Below are positions 8,994 to 18,040 of a DNA stretch of 64,000 nucleotides, one piece after another. The position numbers and the translations under genes were made by a program. The stretch is from assembly GCA_045562535.1 (NCBI GenBank), contig JBJKVP010000004.1:122735-186734 (forward strand), read 5' to 3'. The notes beneath the pieces were generated by a model. The model searched no databases and was not told the origin of the DNA. It saw nothing but the letters and a program-made list of their open reading frames with translations. Positions within the stretch are counted from its first letter, which is position 1, and each line of letters opens with the position of its first letter. The DNA is from UBA6926 sp045562535. Its GTDB lineage: Bacteria; Chloroflexota; Dehalococcoidia; UBA6926.

Positions 8994-9491
8994 ATGATGG
9001 AATCAATAGATAGAACAATCGTTGTAGAAAATCAAATTGAAATCGAAGGACAACCACCTTTTGTTTGGAATATTTTTAGAGATCTGGAAAATTGGCCGGT
9101 TTGGAATTCTGTTTGTACCAATGCTATTTGGTTGGATGGACCCTCATGGGTACAAGGTTCCAAATTTAACACAAAAATAGAAATTGGTAATGAATTAGTG
9201 GACCAAGAAGCAAAGTTGCTTAACTCTGATATTCCTTGGGTAATAGAGTGGGTCAGTATCAATAATGAATTCGAGGAAAAACGTAAATTTGAATTGGATT
9301 GGCGGGGTAGAATCACTATAGTAATAGATACAATCACTTTAGAATTTAAATCTGATCCAACAAACACTGGAGAACTAACCTCTAGGTATAAAGAAATGTC
9401 TGATCAGTGGCTATTAGACTTAAAAAAAGAGGTTAAGAAAAACGGCGACAAATTGTGGAACCTCAGTGCAGCTGAACGCCCCAGAAACTAA
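8994..9491 (+). CDS. SRPBCC (polyketide cyclase/START-like) family protein
   Basis: A 165-residue soluble protein with the SRPBCC helix-grip pattern: an N-terminal strand (VVENQIEIEGQ), then PPFVWNIFRDLENWPVWN, where the D-x-x-x-W-P-x-W-N motif is diagnostic, a G-S-K-F strand, and a long C-terminal helix (residues about 130-155). Members bind hydrophobic ligands in a deep pocket; no ligand can be named here. Two adjacent ATG codons occur at 8994 and 8997, both very close to a G-run, so the exact start is uncertain by one codon. Probably co-expressed with the membrane protein before it. Confidence 0.8.
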   Translation: MMESIDRTIVVENQIEIEGQPPFVWNIFRDLENWPVWNSVCTNAIWLDGPSWVQGSKFNTKIEIGNELVDQEAKLLNSDIPWVIEWVSINNEFEEKRKFELDWRGRITIVIDTITLEFKSDPTNTGELTSRYKEMSDQWLLDLKKEVKKNGDKLWNLSAAERPRN

Positions 9492-9505
9492 ATCCTGATC
9501 ATAAA

Positions 9506-10270
9506 TTATTTAATGTAAGCAGCAACAACAGTAATATTATCCTCTGAAGGCTTTTGGTTTGCTATAGCAATTAACTGCTCACACAACCTTTGGGAACTAT
9601 CATGATTATTAACCATTATTTGTTTTATCTCAGAATCGCCCAAGGATTCTGTTAAACCATCGGTACATACAATAATTCTATTACCTTTTCCAATATCTAG
9701 ATGTGTTATATGCGGTTTGACACTCAATGTTAATCCCAATACTTGGGTCATTACTCGCCCCCAAGTCTCTCGTAATCCAGATATATTGAAACCTCTTTCC
9801 GATAGTTCCGTTAAATATGAATCTTGAGAGAAGACCCTTTGAAGCTCATCAGAACCCATTACATATATTAAGCTATCACCCAGTGCTCCACAGTGAATAG
9901 TTTGAGGTTCAATATTGTTAAAAACCACAGCAGCTATGGTCGTTGCGTAGGAATCTGCAGCTGTCTCGGCATCTTCAAGCAATCTTCTATTAGTTTCTAA
10001 TATGGCTTTTTCAAGAATTGGCCCGATTTGTTCAACAAAAGATACTTTGATTGAGTCGTGACTAATAATATCAGCAAAAAATGCTGCGGCTTTCCGTGCC
10101 GCAATATCTCCATTGGGAATACCACTTGCCCCATCAAAAACAGCAACAACTGATTCACACCAACTAGGAAGTACCTGCTCATTTGAACGAATAATTAACA
10201 ATGCGTCCTCGTTCTGAGAGCGCTTTCTCCCAATATCTGTTATACCTGATATTTCTATTTCATCGATCAT
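9506..10270 (-). CDS. PP2C-family serine/threonine phosphatase
   Basis: Metal-dependent protein phosphatase of the PPM/PP2C family, cytoplasmic, about 254 residues with no extra sensor domain. The manganese-binding motifs are present in order: DIGRKRSQNEDA near the N terminus, VAVFDGASGI, the Asp in CTDGLTESL, and SEDNITVV at the C terminus. The canonical DGMGGH loop is DGASGI here, a recognised variation. The frame opens at a TTG (10279), but the ATG at 10270 gives a conserved start (MIDEIEISG). Neither has a clear ribosome binding site. No partner kinase is visible in the window, so its target is unknown. Confidence 0.88.
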   Translation of the reverse strand: MIDEIEISGITDIGRKRSQNEDALLIIRSNEQVLPSWCESVVAVFDGASGIPNGDIAARKAAAFFADIISHDSIKVSFVEQIGPILEKAILETNRRLLEDAETAADSYATTIAAVVFNNIEPQTIHCGALGDSLIYVMGSDELQRVFSQDSYLTELSERGFNISGLRETWGRVMTQVLGLTLSVKPHITHLDIGKGNRIIVCTDGLTESLGDSEIKQIMVNNHDSSQRLCEQLIAIANQKPSEDNITVVAAYIK

Positions 10271-10300
10271 TATGCGCAATTCATTTAGCCCAACAGAATC

Positions 10301-11047
10301 CTATCTACCCGGCAACTGCTCTCTGGGACCTACTTGCTCTATAATCCATCCAATTAATTTCTCATAAAGGTCTTCTTTAATTTCATTCAATCCGTGGCCT
10401 GCTTTTTCGTAAATAACAAGTTCTTTTGGTTCTTTCGCCCAGTCATAAATACGTTGCGCATCAGAATACGGCAATACTTGATCCGATTTACCATGGATCA
10501 CCAGTAGATTACGAGGTGCGATTTCAGAAACATCTTGGGCACCGAAAGTCTGTCCAGCCAGAGAGGCGACAGAAGTTACAAGGTTCGAGAAATTAGCAGA
10601 CTTAATCGCAACTGCGCCGTTAGAAGAATGGCCGACAAGGGCGATTCTGGCGGCGCCTATACCTTTTAAAAATGAAATAGCCGCTAATGTATCCCCAACG
10701 CATTCCACAAAGATATCTGGTTTGCGCTGCCCTACTCTCATAGAAGTTACTCCTTTTTCAGCTAATTCTTTAGCAAGGTTCTCATAAATACCTCCTGCGG
10801 GTCCTTTCAAATCAGAACCTCCTCCAATAAACATAACAACACCATCTTGACCTTCACATGGGTGTAATATCGCAGGAGTATTCCCTCTATTTGTCTCCAT
10901 TACTATTTCAACAGTTCCATCCTCACGGGGTTCCGCTGAAACTCCTTTAAAATTTATTACGAGGTCATCTTCTCGAATTTCGTCATTAGATTTGGAGGAA
11001 TCATTCAAATGACCGTTGCTATCAGCTGGTCCTTTCGAACTCGTCAT
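10301..11047 (-). CDS. Alpha/beta hydrolase (dienelactone-hydrolase-like)
   Basis: A 248-residue soluble alpha/beta-hydrolase. The nucleophile elbow is VGHSSNG (Ser near residue 143), the acid is the Asp in VIHGKSDQVLP, and the catalytic His is in KAGHGLNE. The first 55 residues are polar and poorly conserved, ahead of a core that begins VMFIGGGSDLKG. The family hydrolyses esters, thioesters or peptides; the substrate cannot be named. A strong GGAGG lies ten bases before the ATG at 11047. It is 21 bases upstream of the PP2C frame on the same strand, so the two may be co-transcribed. Confidence 0.82.
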   Translation of the reverse strand: MTSSKGPADSNGHLNDSSKSNDEIREDDLVINFKGVSAEPREDGTVEIVMETNRGNTPAILHPCEGQDGVVMFIGGGSDLKGPAGGIYENLAKELAEKGVTSMRVGQRKPDIFVECVGDTLAAISFLKGIGAARIALVGHSSNGAVAIKSANFSNLVTSVASLAGQTFGAQDVSEIAPRNLLVIHGKSDQVLPYSDAQRIYDWAKEPKELVIYEKAGHGLNEIKEDLYEKLIGWIIEQVGPREQLPGR

Positions 11048-11091
11048 AATCGATTACCTCCATTTTAATCTGCTAGATTAGTTCTCAAGCA

Positions 11092-12288
11092 TCAATTATT
11101 ATTAGTCTGCTTCTCTACGAATCTTCCAATACGGAAAATTGCCTCTTTAATATCCTCTACGCTTGCAGCATAGCAGCATCTTATAAAGCCTTCTCCGGAT
11201 GGGCCAAAAACATTCCCCGGGACAACTGCGACTCGCTCTTCCAATAATAATTTCTCTGCAAAAGATTCAGAGGATAACCCTGTACTCTTTATTGATGGAA
11301 AAGCATAAAAGGCACCATCAGGCTCAACGCAATCTAATCCAATATTATTTAATCCACTCAAAAGCAATCTTCTTCGCATAGCATAAGCATCCAGCATCTC
11401 GGTTAAACTATTTTCACCGTTTGTTAATGCTTCCTTTGCTGCATATTGAGCAACTGTAGGGGCAGACATCATAGTGTATTGATGCAATTTAGTCATTCCC
11501 GCTAGGATTTCTTCTGGCCCTGTCGCATATCCAATTCTCCAACCGGTCATAGCGTAGGATTTTGAAAATCCATTAAGAGTTACAGTTCTTTCAAACATTC
11601 CCGGTAAAGAAGCGAAGTGAACAAACGAATCCTTATTACCATAAATTAAGCGATCGTATATCTCATCTGCTATCACAACCAGATCATTATCAATAACAAA
11701 TTCAGCTATTTGAGAAAGTACTTCTTTGCTGATAACAGTTCCTGTAGGGTTGTTAGGGTTATTGATCAGTAATACTCGTGTTTTATCTGTCAGATTACTT
11801 TCTAAATCTTTTACACTTGGAATGAATTTATTTTCCATCGAAGTGTTAATTCCAATAAACTCTCCTCCAGCCATATGAACTATTGGACCATATGCTACAA
11901 ATGAAGGTTCTGGAACCATTATTTCATCACCGACTTCCGTAAGAGTTCTAACGGCGAGATCTAGCCCTTCACTTACACCAACTGTCACCAGAATCTCAGT
12001 ATTGGGATCGTATGATTTACCCATTCTGTTTTTCAGATGTTTAGATAGCTCTCTTCGAAGATCTAAAGATCCATTGTTAGATGTATAGTGAGTATGGCCA
12101 CGTTCAATAGAATAGATTGCAGCTTCGCGAATATTCCAAGGGGTTATAAAGTCGGGCTCTCCAACCCCCAAAGATATGATGTCGTCGGATGATGCTATAA
12201 GATCAAAAAATTTTCTGATACCAGAGGATGGAATGCTATCAACTCTGCTAGATACTCTCGAATATTTATTAGTCGTTGTTTCTGACAT
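11092..12288 (-). CDS. PLP-dependent class I aminotransferase
   Basis: Fold-type I aminotransferase of the aspartate/aromatic group, 398 residues. The PLP lysine is Lys243 in GFSKSYAMTGW; the NNPNNPTG segment (176-183) and the ADEIYD motif hold the cofactor, and the C-terminal FIRCCYA contains the carboxylate-binding Arg. The family moves an amino group between an amino acid and a 2-oxoacid; I cannot fix the substrate, since aspartate, alanine and aromatic enzymes share these motifs. It lies directly downstream of an Lrp/AsnC regulator (17 bases), a pairing that suggests amino-acid-responsive control. Confidence 0.9.
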   Translation of the reverse strand: MSETTTNKYSRVSSRVDSIPSSGIRKFFDLIASSDDIISLGVGEPDFITPWNIREAAIYSIERGHTHYTSNNGSLDLRRELSKHLKNRMGKSYDPNTEILVTVGVSEGLDLAVRTLTEVGDEIMVPEPSFVAYGPIVHMAGGEFIGINTSMENKFIPSVKDLESNLTDKTRVLLINNPNNPTGTVISKEVLSQIAEFVIDNDLVVIADEIYDRLIYGNKDSFVHFASLPGMFERTVTLNGFSKSYAMTGWRIGYATGPEEILAGMTKLHQYTMMSAPTVAQYAAKEALTNGENSLTEMLDAYAMRRRLLLSGLNNIGLDCVEPDGAFYAFPSIKSTGLSSESFAEKLLLEERVAVVPGNVFGPSGEGFIRCCYAASVEDIKEAIFRIGRFVEKQTNNN

Positions 12289-12305
12289 GATCTACATATA
12301 GAAGG

Positions 12306-12788
12306 TTAAAGAGAAACCGGAAGGCGTCCCTCAGACGTATCATCTCCTCCAATAAGCGTACCGTCCTCTTTGTATCGCTTTAGCACAAATCGGGTTGATG
12401 TACCTTGGACCGCGTCAATAGTAGATAAAGTATTCGTTACGAAATTTGATATGTCATATATGTTTTTACCTTCTATTTGAGCAGAAAGATCATAGTCACC
12501 CGAAACTAAATGCATAGACTTTACTTCAGGAAAACGGGCTATTCTCATAGCAATCGCATCAAAACCTACATCTCTTTGGGGAGCTATTTTGACCTCTATG
12601 ATCGCAAGTACTGGACCATCTCCTATTTTACCCCAATCGATTTGAGTCTTGTACGAAAGAATTATTTTATCCTTTTCAGCTTTGGTGATTAACTCTCTAA
12701 CTTCTTCTTCTTTCAAGCCAGTGAGTTCTGATATTTGAGTTGCATCGATACGACCATTGTTCTCGAGGATCCGGAGTATTTCTTCCAT
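12306..12788 (-). CDS. Lrp/AsnC-family transcriptional regulator
   Basis: A 160-residue DNA-binding protein with an N-terminal winged helix-turn-helix (residues about 1-55: ILENNGRIDATQISELTG, then EEEVRELITKAEKD) and a C-terminal RAM/ACT-like ligand-binding domain (about 65-140, with MHLVSGDYDLSAQIEG). Family members sense amino acids and regulate metabolism. The start at 12788 is supported by AGGAAG upstream. It sits between gatA (18 bases upstream) and the aminotransferase (17 bases downstream), so all are probably read together; the aminotransferase is the natural target candidate. Confidence 0.92.
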   Translation of the reverse strand: MEEILRILENNGRIDATQISELTGLKEEEVRELITKAEKDKIILSYKTQIDWGKIGDGPVLAIIEVKIAPQRDVGFDAIAMRIARFPEVKSMHLVSGDYDLSAQIEGKNIYDISNFVTNTLSTIDAVQGTSTRFVLKRYKEDGTLIGGDDTSEGRLPVSL

Positions 12789-12806
12789 AATAACTTCCTT
12801 AATGAC

Positions 12807-14282
12807 TCAAATTTGAGGTGCTCTGTCATGCCAATTAGTTGCTTGTTCAAAGGAATAGGCAGTTCTCAGTAATTTCTCTTCAGCCAAAGCTCCACCCATT
12901 AAATGTAATCCTATAGGTAATCCATCGGAAAAGCCACATACGAGACTTATAGCAGGTATTCCTGCAATGTTTGCGGGTATCGTACACATATCACTTCTAT
13001 ACATTTCCAAAGGATCACTTAATTTCGCACCCAGCTCAAATGGAAGAGTGGGTGTCGTAGGAGTAACTAAAATATCGTATTTCTTAAATGCTTGTTCAAA
13101 CTCAGATTTTATAAGCGTACGAACTTCCTGCGCTTTTTTGTAGTAAGCATCATAGTACCCGGCTGAAAGAGCGTATGTCCCTAAAAATATTCTGCGTTTT
13201 ACTTCCGAACCAAATCCTATGCCGCGAGTATTCTCCATAGCCTCCCACATAGATCCTTCACCATCCCATGAATAGCCATATTTTACGCCATCATATCGAG
13301 CTAGATTGGAAGAAGCTTCGGAAGGGGCAAGTATATAATATGCCGCCATCGCATATTTTGTTGAGGGCAAAGAAACATCCCAATCCACGATGGCTCCCAA
13401 ATCTTCAAATTGAGAAACCGCCTTCATTACCGCATCACTTACAGGAGCATCTACCCAATCACCAAACATCTCTTTTATTACACCTATTTTCATGCCTGAT
13501 ATGTCTTCAGTAATCGATGCAGTATAATCTGTGTTGTTGTTTTCCAACGATTTTAAAGATGTTGAGTCCATGGGGTCATACCCCGATATTACGTTCAAAA
13601 CCATAGCAGAATCCATAACATTTTTTCCAACAGGTCCGATTTGATCTAATGACGAAGCAAAAGCAACTAAACCGTATCTGCTAACCAAGCCGTAAGTTGG
13701 TTTCATTCCTACAACCCCGCAAAAAGCCGCAGGTTGCCTAATTGAACCACCTGTATCAGATCCCAAAGCAAATAAACTTTCTCCTGCAGATACTATGGCG
13801 GCGGATCCGCCTGAAGAACCACCTGGAACTCTTTGTAAATCCCATGGATTATGTGTTGGGTGAAAAGCTGAGTTCTCAGTCGAAGACCCCATTGCAAATT
13901 CATCCATATTGGCCTTCCCTACCAAAACAGCCCCAGAATCGATTAATTTCTGTACTGCAGTAGCAGTATAAGGAGGGACAAAATTCTCCAATATCTTGGA
14001 AGCACAAGTTGTTGGAACACCAGTCATACACATATTATCTTTAATAACTCCAGGAATACCGGTCATAGGAGTAAAATCGCCAGATTGTATTCGTTTATCC
14101 GCTCGCTCGGCGCTTGCAATCGCATCTACCTCATTTATATGCAGAAATCCTTTTACTTTAGGTTCTACTTGCTGAATTCGCCCAATAACTGATTTCGTTA
14201 ATTCAACGGAAGAAATTTCCCTCTTAGCTAGTAGAGATGATGCCTCACTTATCGTCATCTCATATAAATCATTAGTTTTCAT
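12807..14282 (-). CDS. gatA: Glutamyl/aspartyl-tRNA amidotransferase subunit A
   Basis: Glutaminase/amidase subunit of GatCAB, which converts Glu-tRNA(Gln) and Asp-tRNA(Asn) to the amidated forms. Numbering from the upstream TTG at 14288, the amidase triad is Lys83 (GVIKDNM), cis-Ser158 (PGGSSGGS) and nucleophile Ser182 (GGSIRQPA), all intact. Length about 491 is normal. I prefer the ATG at 14282 to that TTG because GGGGAG is better spaced. It overlaps the end of gatC by 11 bases, showing translational coupling. gatB is not in the window and must be elsewhere if the pathway is complete. Confidence 0.96.
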   Translation of the reverse strand: MKTNDLYEMTISEASSLLAKREISSVELTKSVIGRIQQVEPKVKGFLHINEVDAIASAERADKRIQSGDFTPMTGIPGVIKDNMCMTGVPTTCASKILENFVPPYTATAVQKLIDSGAVLVGKANMDEFAMGSSTENSAFHPTHNPWDLQRVPGGSSGGSAAIVSAGESLFALGSDTGGSIRQPAAFCGVVGMKPTYGLVSRYGLVAFASSLDQIGPVGKNVMDSAMVLNVISGYDPMDSTSLKSLENNNTDYTASITEDISGMKIGVIKEMFGDWVDAPVSDAVMKAVSQFEDLGAIVDWDVSLPSTKYAMAAYYILAPSEASSNLARYDGVKYGYSWDGEGSMWEAMENTRGIGFGSEVKRRIFLGTYALSAGYYDAYYKKAQEVRTLIKSEFEQAFKKYDILVTPTTPTLPFELGAKLSDPLEMYRSDMCTIPANIAGIPAISLVCGFSDGLPIGLHLMGGALAEEKLLRTAYSFEQATNWHDRAPQI

Positions 14283-14592
14283 CGTCAAAAACTCCCCTCA
14301 CCCTAACGTATCCTTCTTGAGATAAAGGGGCATTATCAAGAACTTGTTCACGGCTCATAGATTCAGCAGATAAATCATCTCGGTAAACATTTGAAATACC
14401 TGATATATGACGTGTTGCTTCAACATTGTCAGTATCCGCTTCAGAAAGTATCCCAATGCTATTCAATATATCATTCAACTGAGAATTTAGAGTTTTCAAC
14501 TCTTCCTCGCTGAAAGACACTCGGGAAAGTTCAGCAATATGTCTGAGTTCGTCAATATTCAATATCTGGTCATTATCGTTCGATTCTTTCAT
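14272..14592 (-). CDS. gatC: Glutamyl/aspartyl-tRNA amidotransferase subunit C
   Basis: Small structural subunit of GatCAB that wraps between GatA and GatB. About 106 residues from the ATG at 14592; a GTG at 14610 would add six residues but has poorer spacing to a ribosome binding site. Conserved features: HIAELSRVSFSEEEL near the N terminus, LNDILNSIGILSEADT, and the closing R-D-D-x6-S segment followed by a region with AP. The 3' end overlaps the gatA start. Pairing with gatA makes the identification secure despite low sequence conservation in this family. Confidence 0.93.
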   Translation of the reverse strand: MKESNDNDQILNIDELRHIAELSRVSFSEEELKTLNSQLNDILNSIGILSEADTDNVEATRHISGISNVYRDDLSAESMSREQVLDNAPLSQEGYVRVRGVFDDEN

Positions 14593-14627
14593 CTTATAAT
14601 TTCCAATCACTCCATTAACTTATTGAA

Positions 14628-15548
14628 CTATATTTGATGTTCGGGATCCACAAGTGAATCTAAATTGGTCCATGCAAGCTGTGTCGCGGGATGAGTTTCT
14701 CCTCTGGTATTACGAAGGATCTGGTAGGACCTATCGTACAGTTTTCTTGCACCCTCAAGATCACCCATGTACTGTAATATTCCTCCGAGATTATTCGCTC
14801 GAATCGCAACCATTGAATTATCGGGCCCGTACGCCGATTCATCAATCTTCAAAGCTCGCTCATAGTAGTGCTTTGCCTGCTCCATTTCGCCTAAATCCCT
14901 CATGATTCCTCCCAGGTTATTAGTAACCGCAGCAACACGAGGATGATCAGGTCCTAAAATTTCTTCATCTACAGTAAGAGCCTTTTCGTACAACTCTCGG
15001 GCGAGTTCCAGATCACCCATCTCATGAGCGAGCCCACCCAAATTATTAACTACTGCAGAAACATCAGCGTGCTTGGGGCCATGAATTGATTGCAGGACAC
15101 TCAGAGCACGATCAAAGTATTTTTTTGAAGTTTTTGTATGCCCTAATTCTTGCATCACTCCGCCAAGATTATTCAGTATGGTTGCAACAGTGGTATTTTC
15201 AGGTTCTTCTAGGGACTCAGCAATCTTCAAAGCTTTCTCGTAATGCTCTCTTGCCCCTCCCATATCGCCTAATTCTTGAAAAACGCTCGCAAGATCATTA
15301 AGGTCGACAGATACTGTAGCATGCTCTATACCTAATGTTTTTTCGTCAATGGTCAACACTTTTTGGGAATACTCCCATGCTGAAAGTGGATCGCTTTCTT
15401 CCCTAGCAATTCGCGATAAATTCCTCAAAGCAGCGGTCACTTTCATATGATCCTCGTGCTCTTGCTTATCGTAACTTTCTACTATCTCCAAATAATGCTC
15501 TTTTGCTTCAGTATTTGAAGAGAAGTTCATAGAATCCTCAGATGACAT
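14628..15548 (-). CDS. Tetratricopeptide-repeat protein (kinesin-light-chain type TPRs)
   Basis: A 306-residue cytoplasmic protein made almost wholly of 42-residue TPR_10/TPR_12 type repeats. At least five units share the pattern VA-x-x-x-NNLGG-x-x-x-x-x-G, followed by A-x-x-x-Y-x-x-AL-x-I-x-E and G-P-x-H (for example around 105-140, 147-180, 189-222 and 231-264). Such arrays are protein-binding scaffolds. No catalytic domain is attached. AAGGGA precedes the ATG. It lies 35 bases upstream of the gatC reading frame on the same strand, so it may be the first gene of that transcript. Partner unknown. Confidence 0.85.
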   Translation of the reverse strand: MSSEDSMNFSSNTEAKEHYLEIVESYDKQEHEDHMKVTAALRNLSRIAREESDPLSAWEYSQKVLTIDEKTLGIEHATVSVDLNDLASVFQELGDMGGAREHYEKALKIAESLEEPENTTVATILNNLGGVMQELGHTKTSKKYFDRALSVLQSIHGPKHADVSAVVNNLGGLAHEMGDLELARELYEKALTVDEEILGPDHPRVAAVTNNLGGIMRDLGEMEQAKHYYERALKIDESAYGPDNSMVAIRANNLGGILQYMGDLEGARKLYDRSYQILRNTRGETHPATQLAWTNLDSLVDPEHQI

Positions 15549-15783
15549 ATAATTTCCCTTTATTCATTTAAAGTATTCCTTTTGTATCACTCTCTCGAGA
15601 GCTCATTGTAAACCTTAGTATATTCAATTAACTCCACTTGCTGGGCATCATAACCAAGATTAAATCAAAAACAACAATTTAATAATATAAGATTTATTAG
15701 TTCAGTGGTAGAATATACCTTATTAGTTAGTTATTAATGATGGCGATTTACTAATTAAATCAATTATGGGAGAAGGTATTATT

Positions 15784-18009
15784 ATGTGTGCAAAAAAAGT
15801 TGTTGGAGAAGCAATAGCGAGAATCGATGGGCCAGAGAAAATTACCGGTAAAGCGTTCTACGGTTTAGACGCTAAATTGCCTGGAATGCTTTGGATGAAA
15901 ATCCTAAGAAGCCCTTTCCCTCATGCTCGAATAAAAAATATTGATACTTCGGCAGCTGAGTCACTTCCTGGCGTTACTCTAGTCCTAACAGGAGAAGACT
16001 TGCAGGGCAAGTTGACCGGAAATATGATAAAAGACCAGCCGCTACTCTGCTGGGATGAAGTTAGATTAGTTGGTGACTGTGTAGCAGCTGTAGCAGCAGT
16101 TGATGAAGATACTGCCCAGGAAGCTGTTGCCCTTATAGACGTTGAATACGAAGAACTTCCATCAGTTATAGATGCCGTTGATGCACATTCAAGTAGTGCC
16201 CCAATATTGCATCCCGATTTTAATAACTATGTTGGAGCCCCTCCTATGGACGCCCCTGGAAACAGATACGCCGGGTTGAGCCATGAAAAAGGTGATATTG
16301 ATAAAGGCTTTGATGAAGCAGATATTGTAATTGAAAATACCTATAGAACGCCTTTAACACATCCAGGATATTTAGAACCTCATGGATGCCTTGTATATAT
16401 TGACGACGAAGGAATCGTACAAGTTTGGGATAATAACGATTCTCCAAACGCAGCTCACCAAGAGCTCGCAAGAATATTCGACATCGACCCAGATAACATC
16501 AATTTCAACGTAACTTATGTGGGCGGATCTTTTGGAGGTAAATCTACAGGCATAATGGTTCCCCTAACATATGCGTTTGCAGAAAAAACAGGTCTACCAG
16601 TAAAATGGGCTTCAGATTACGACGAAGAATTTCAAAATATGACGATGCGCCACCCTGCAACAATGCGGGTTAAAGCTGGAGTAAAAAAAGACGGCACGAT
16701 TACGGCTTGGGAATCGGAAATTCATTTCGCTGGTGGAGCTTATGCAGGGTACGCGCCTTTGCCTGCAATTACCGGGATCTTATCAATAGTTGGTCCGTAT
16801 GATATTGCTCATGTACGGGTTAACTCTCACCAACTCTACACCAACACTTCTCCATGTACGTATGTCAGATCGCCAGGGCACCCTCAGGCTCATTTTGCCG
16901 GTGAATCACATATGGACATTCTAGCACGAGCTGTAGGAATGGACCCTTTGGATTTTAGACTCCATAACATCGTTAAAGATGGTGCAGAATACCCTACAGG
17001 TGAAGCGTGGCAAAATGTTCGAGCCGAAGATGCGTTACGTCAAGCAGCTGAATCTGCCGGATATAACAAAGCAAAAGGCAAAAACGTAGGGCGTGGAATC
17101 GCAATTGGTAGCCACAGCCAAATTGGAGCGACAGCGCACGTGGTTATGAAAGTACTTAAAACCGGGAGAGTAGAAATTAATCATCCTCTTTTTGATGGTG
17201 GCGTTGGAACGGCTACAATATTGGCTCAAATAGCCGCAGAAGAGCTAGATATACCAACCACACTTATCGATATCGCCCCTTGGTCGACCCGTGAAGGGAA
17301 AACTCCAGACATGGGTGTTGGAGGAAGCAGAGGGGCAAGAGTCTATAGTGAAGCAGGATTCGGAGCTTCCCAAGAGTTAAAAGGTAATCTAAAACGAATC
17401 GCTGCAGAATTTAATGGTTGGGATGAAGATCAGATAATATTCGAAGATGGACACTTAGTAAATGGAGCAGACCAATCAGAGAAGATCGCTTTAGGAGATA
17501 TTGCCGACCGCGTCGGGGAACCAGTTGTTGGAAGAACCGATGAGGAACAAGGCTTTGACAGCCCTTGGACCGGTTTTGGGGTCCATGTTGTCGATGTGTC
17601 TGTAGATCCAGAAACAGCAGAATTTAAGGTGCTAAATTATACTGCCGTACAGGAAACTGGTCGTATATTGAACACCATAGGATTTCATAGCCAAATTGAG
17701 GGAGGTATAGTTCAGTCAATTGGTTCGGCCATGATGGAAGGCCTCTTCTTTGATGAGAGTGGTCGAGTATCAAACCCATCATTCGCAGATATGAAATTAC
17801 CAACATCAAGAGATATACCGCCTTTGAACACCGTTGTATTAGAATCAGACGACGGACATGGTCAATACAAAGTTAGAGGAATAGGAGAGCATACGAATGC
17901 GATGGCTGCTCCTGCCATAGCTAACGCTATCGCGGATGCAGTAGATGCTCGATTGTATTCTATGCCTCTAACATCTGAAAACCTGTATAACACGTTAAAT
18001 ACAAAATAA
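15784..18009 (+). CDS. Xanthine dehydrogenase-family molybdopterin-binding (large) subunit
   Basis: Large catalytic subunit of a molybdenum hydroxylase, about 741 residues, which oxidises or hydroxylates a carbon substrate at a Mo-pterin centre. The N-terminal hammerhead domain (GEAIARIDGPEKITGKA, FPHARI) is followed by the Mo-binding domain with GGSFGGKS near residue 245, YVRSPG, GVGGSRGAR and the catalytic Glu in GIGEHTN before AAPAIANAIADA. The loop YVRSPG differs from the AYRCSFR of CO dehydrogenases, so it is not a CO oxidiser. Start placed at 15784: GGGAGAAGG is correctly placed before it, whereas the ATG at 15766 overlaps that site. Genes for the FeS and FAD subunits are not adjacent, which is unusual. 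Substrate unknown. Confidence 0.88.
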   Translation: MCAKKVVGEAIARIDGPEKITGKAFYGLDAKLPGMLWMKILRSPFPHARIKNIDTSAAESLPGVTLVLTGEDLQGKLTGNMIKDQPLLCWDEVRLVGDCVAAVAAVDEDTAQEAVALIDVEYEELPSVIDAVDAHSSSAPILHPDFNNYVGAPPMDAPGNRYAGLSHEKGDIDKGFDEADIVIENTYRTPLTHPGYLEPHGCLVYIDDEGIVQVWDNNDSPNAAHQELARIFDIDPDNINFNVTYVGGSFGGKSTGIMVPLTYAFAEKTGLPVKWASDYDEEFQNMTMRHPATMRVKAGVKKDGTITAWESEIHFAGGAYAGYAPLPAITGILSIVGPYDIAHVRVNSHQLYTNTSPCTYVRSPGHPQAHFAGESHMDILARAVGMDPLDFRLHNIVKDGAEYPTGEAWQNVRAEDALRQAAESAGYNKAKGKNVGRGIAIGSHSQIGATAHVVMKVLKTGRVEINHPLFDGGVGTATILAQIAAEELDIPTTLIDIAPWSTREGKTPDMGVGGSRGARVYSEAGFGASQELKGNLKRIAAEFNGWDEDQIIFEDGHLVNGADQSEKIALGDIADRVGEPVVGRTDEEQGFDSPWTGFGVHVVDVSVDPETAEFKVLNYTAVQETGRILNTIGFHSQIEGGIVQSIGSAMMEGLFFDESGRVSNPSFADMKLPTSRDIPPLNTVVLESDDGHGQYKVRGIGEHTNAMAAPAIANAIADAVDARLYSMPLTSENLYNTLNTK

Positions 18010-18040
18010 TTAGTGCTATATATACGTAAAGGAGTACACC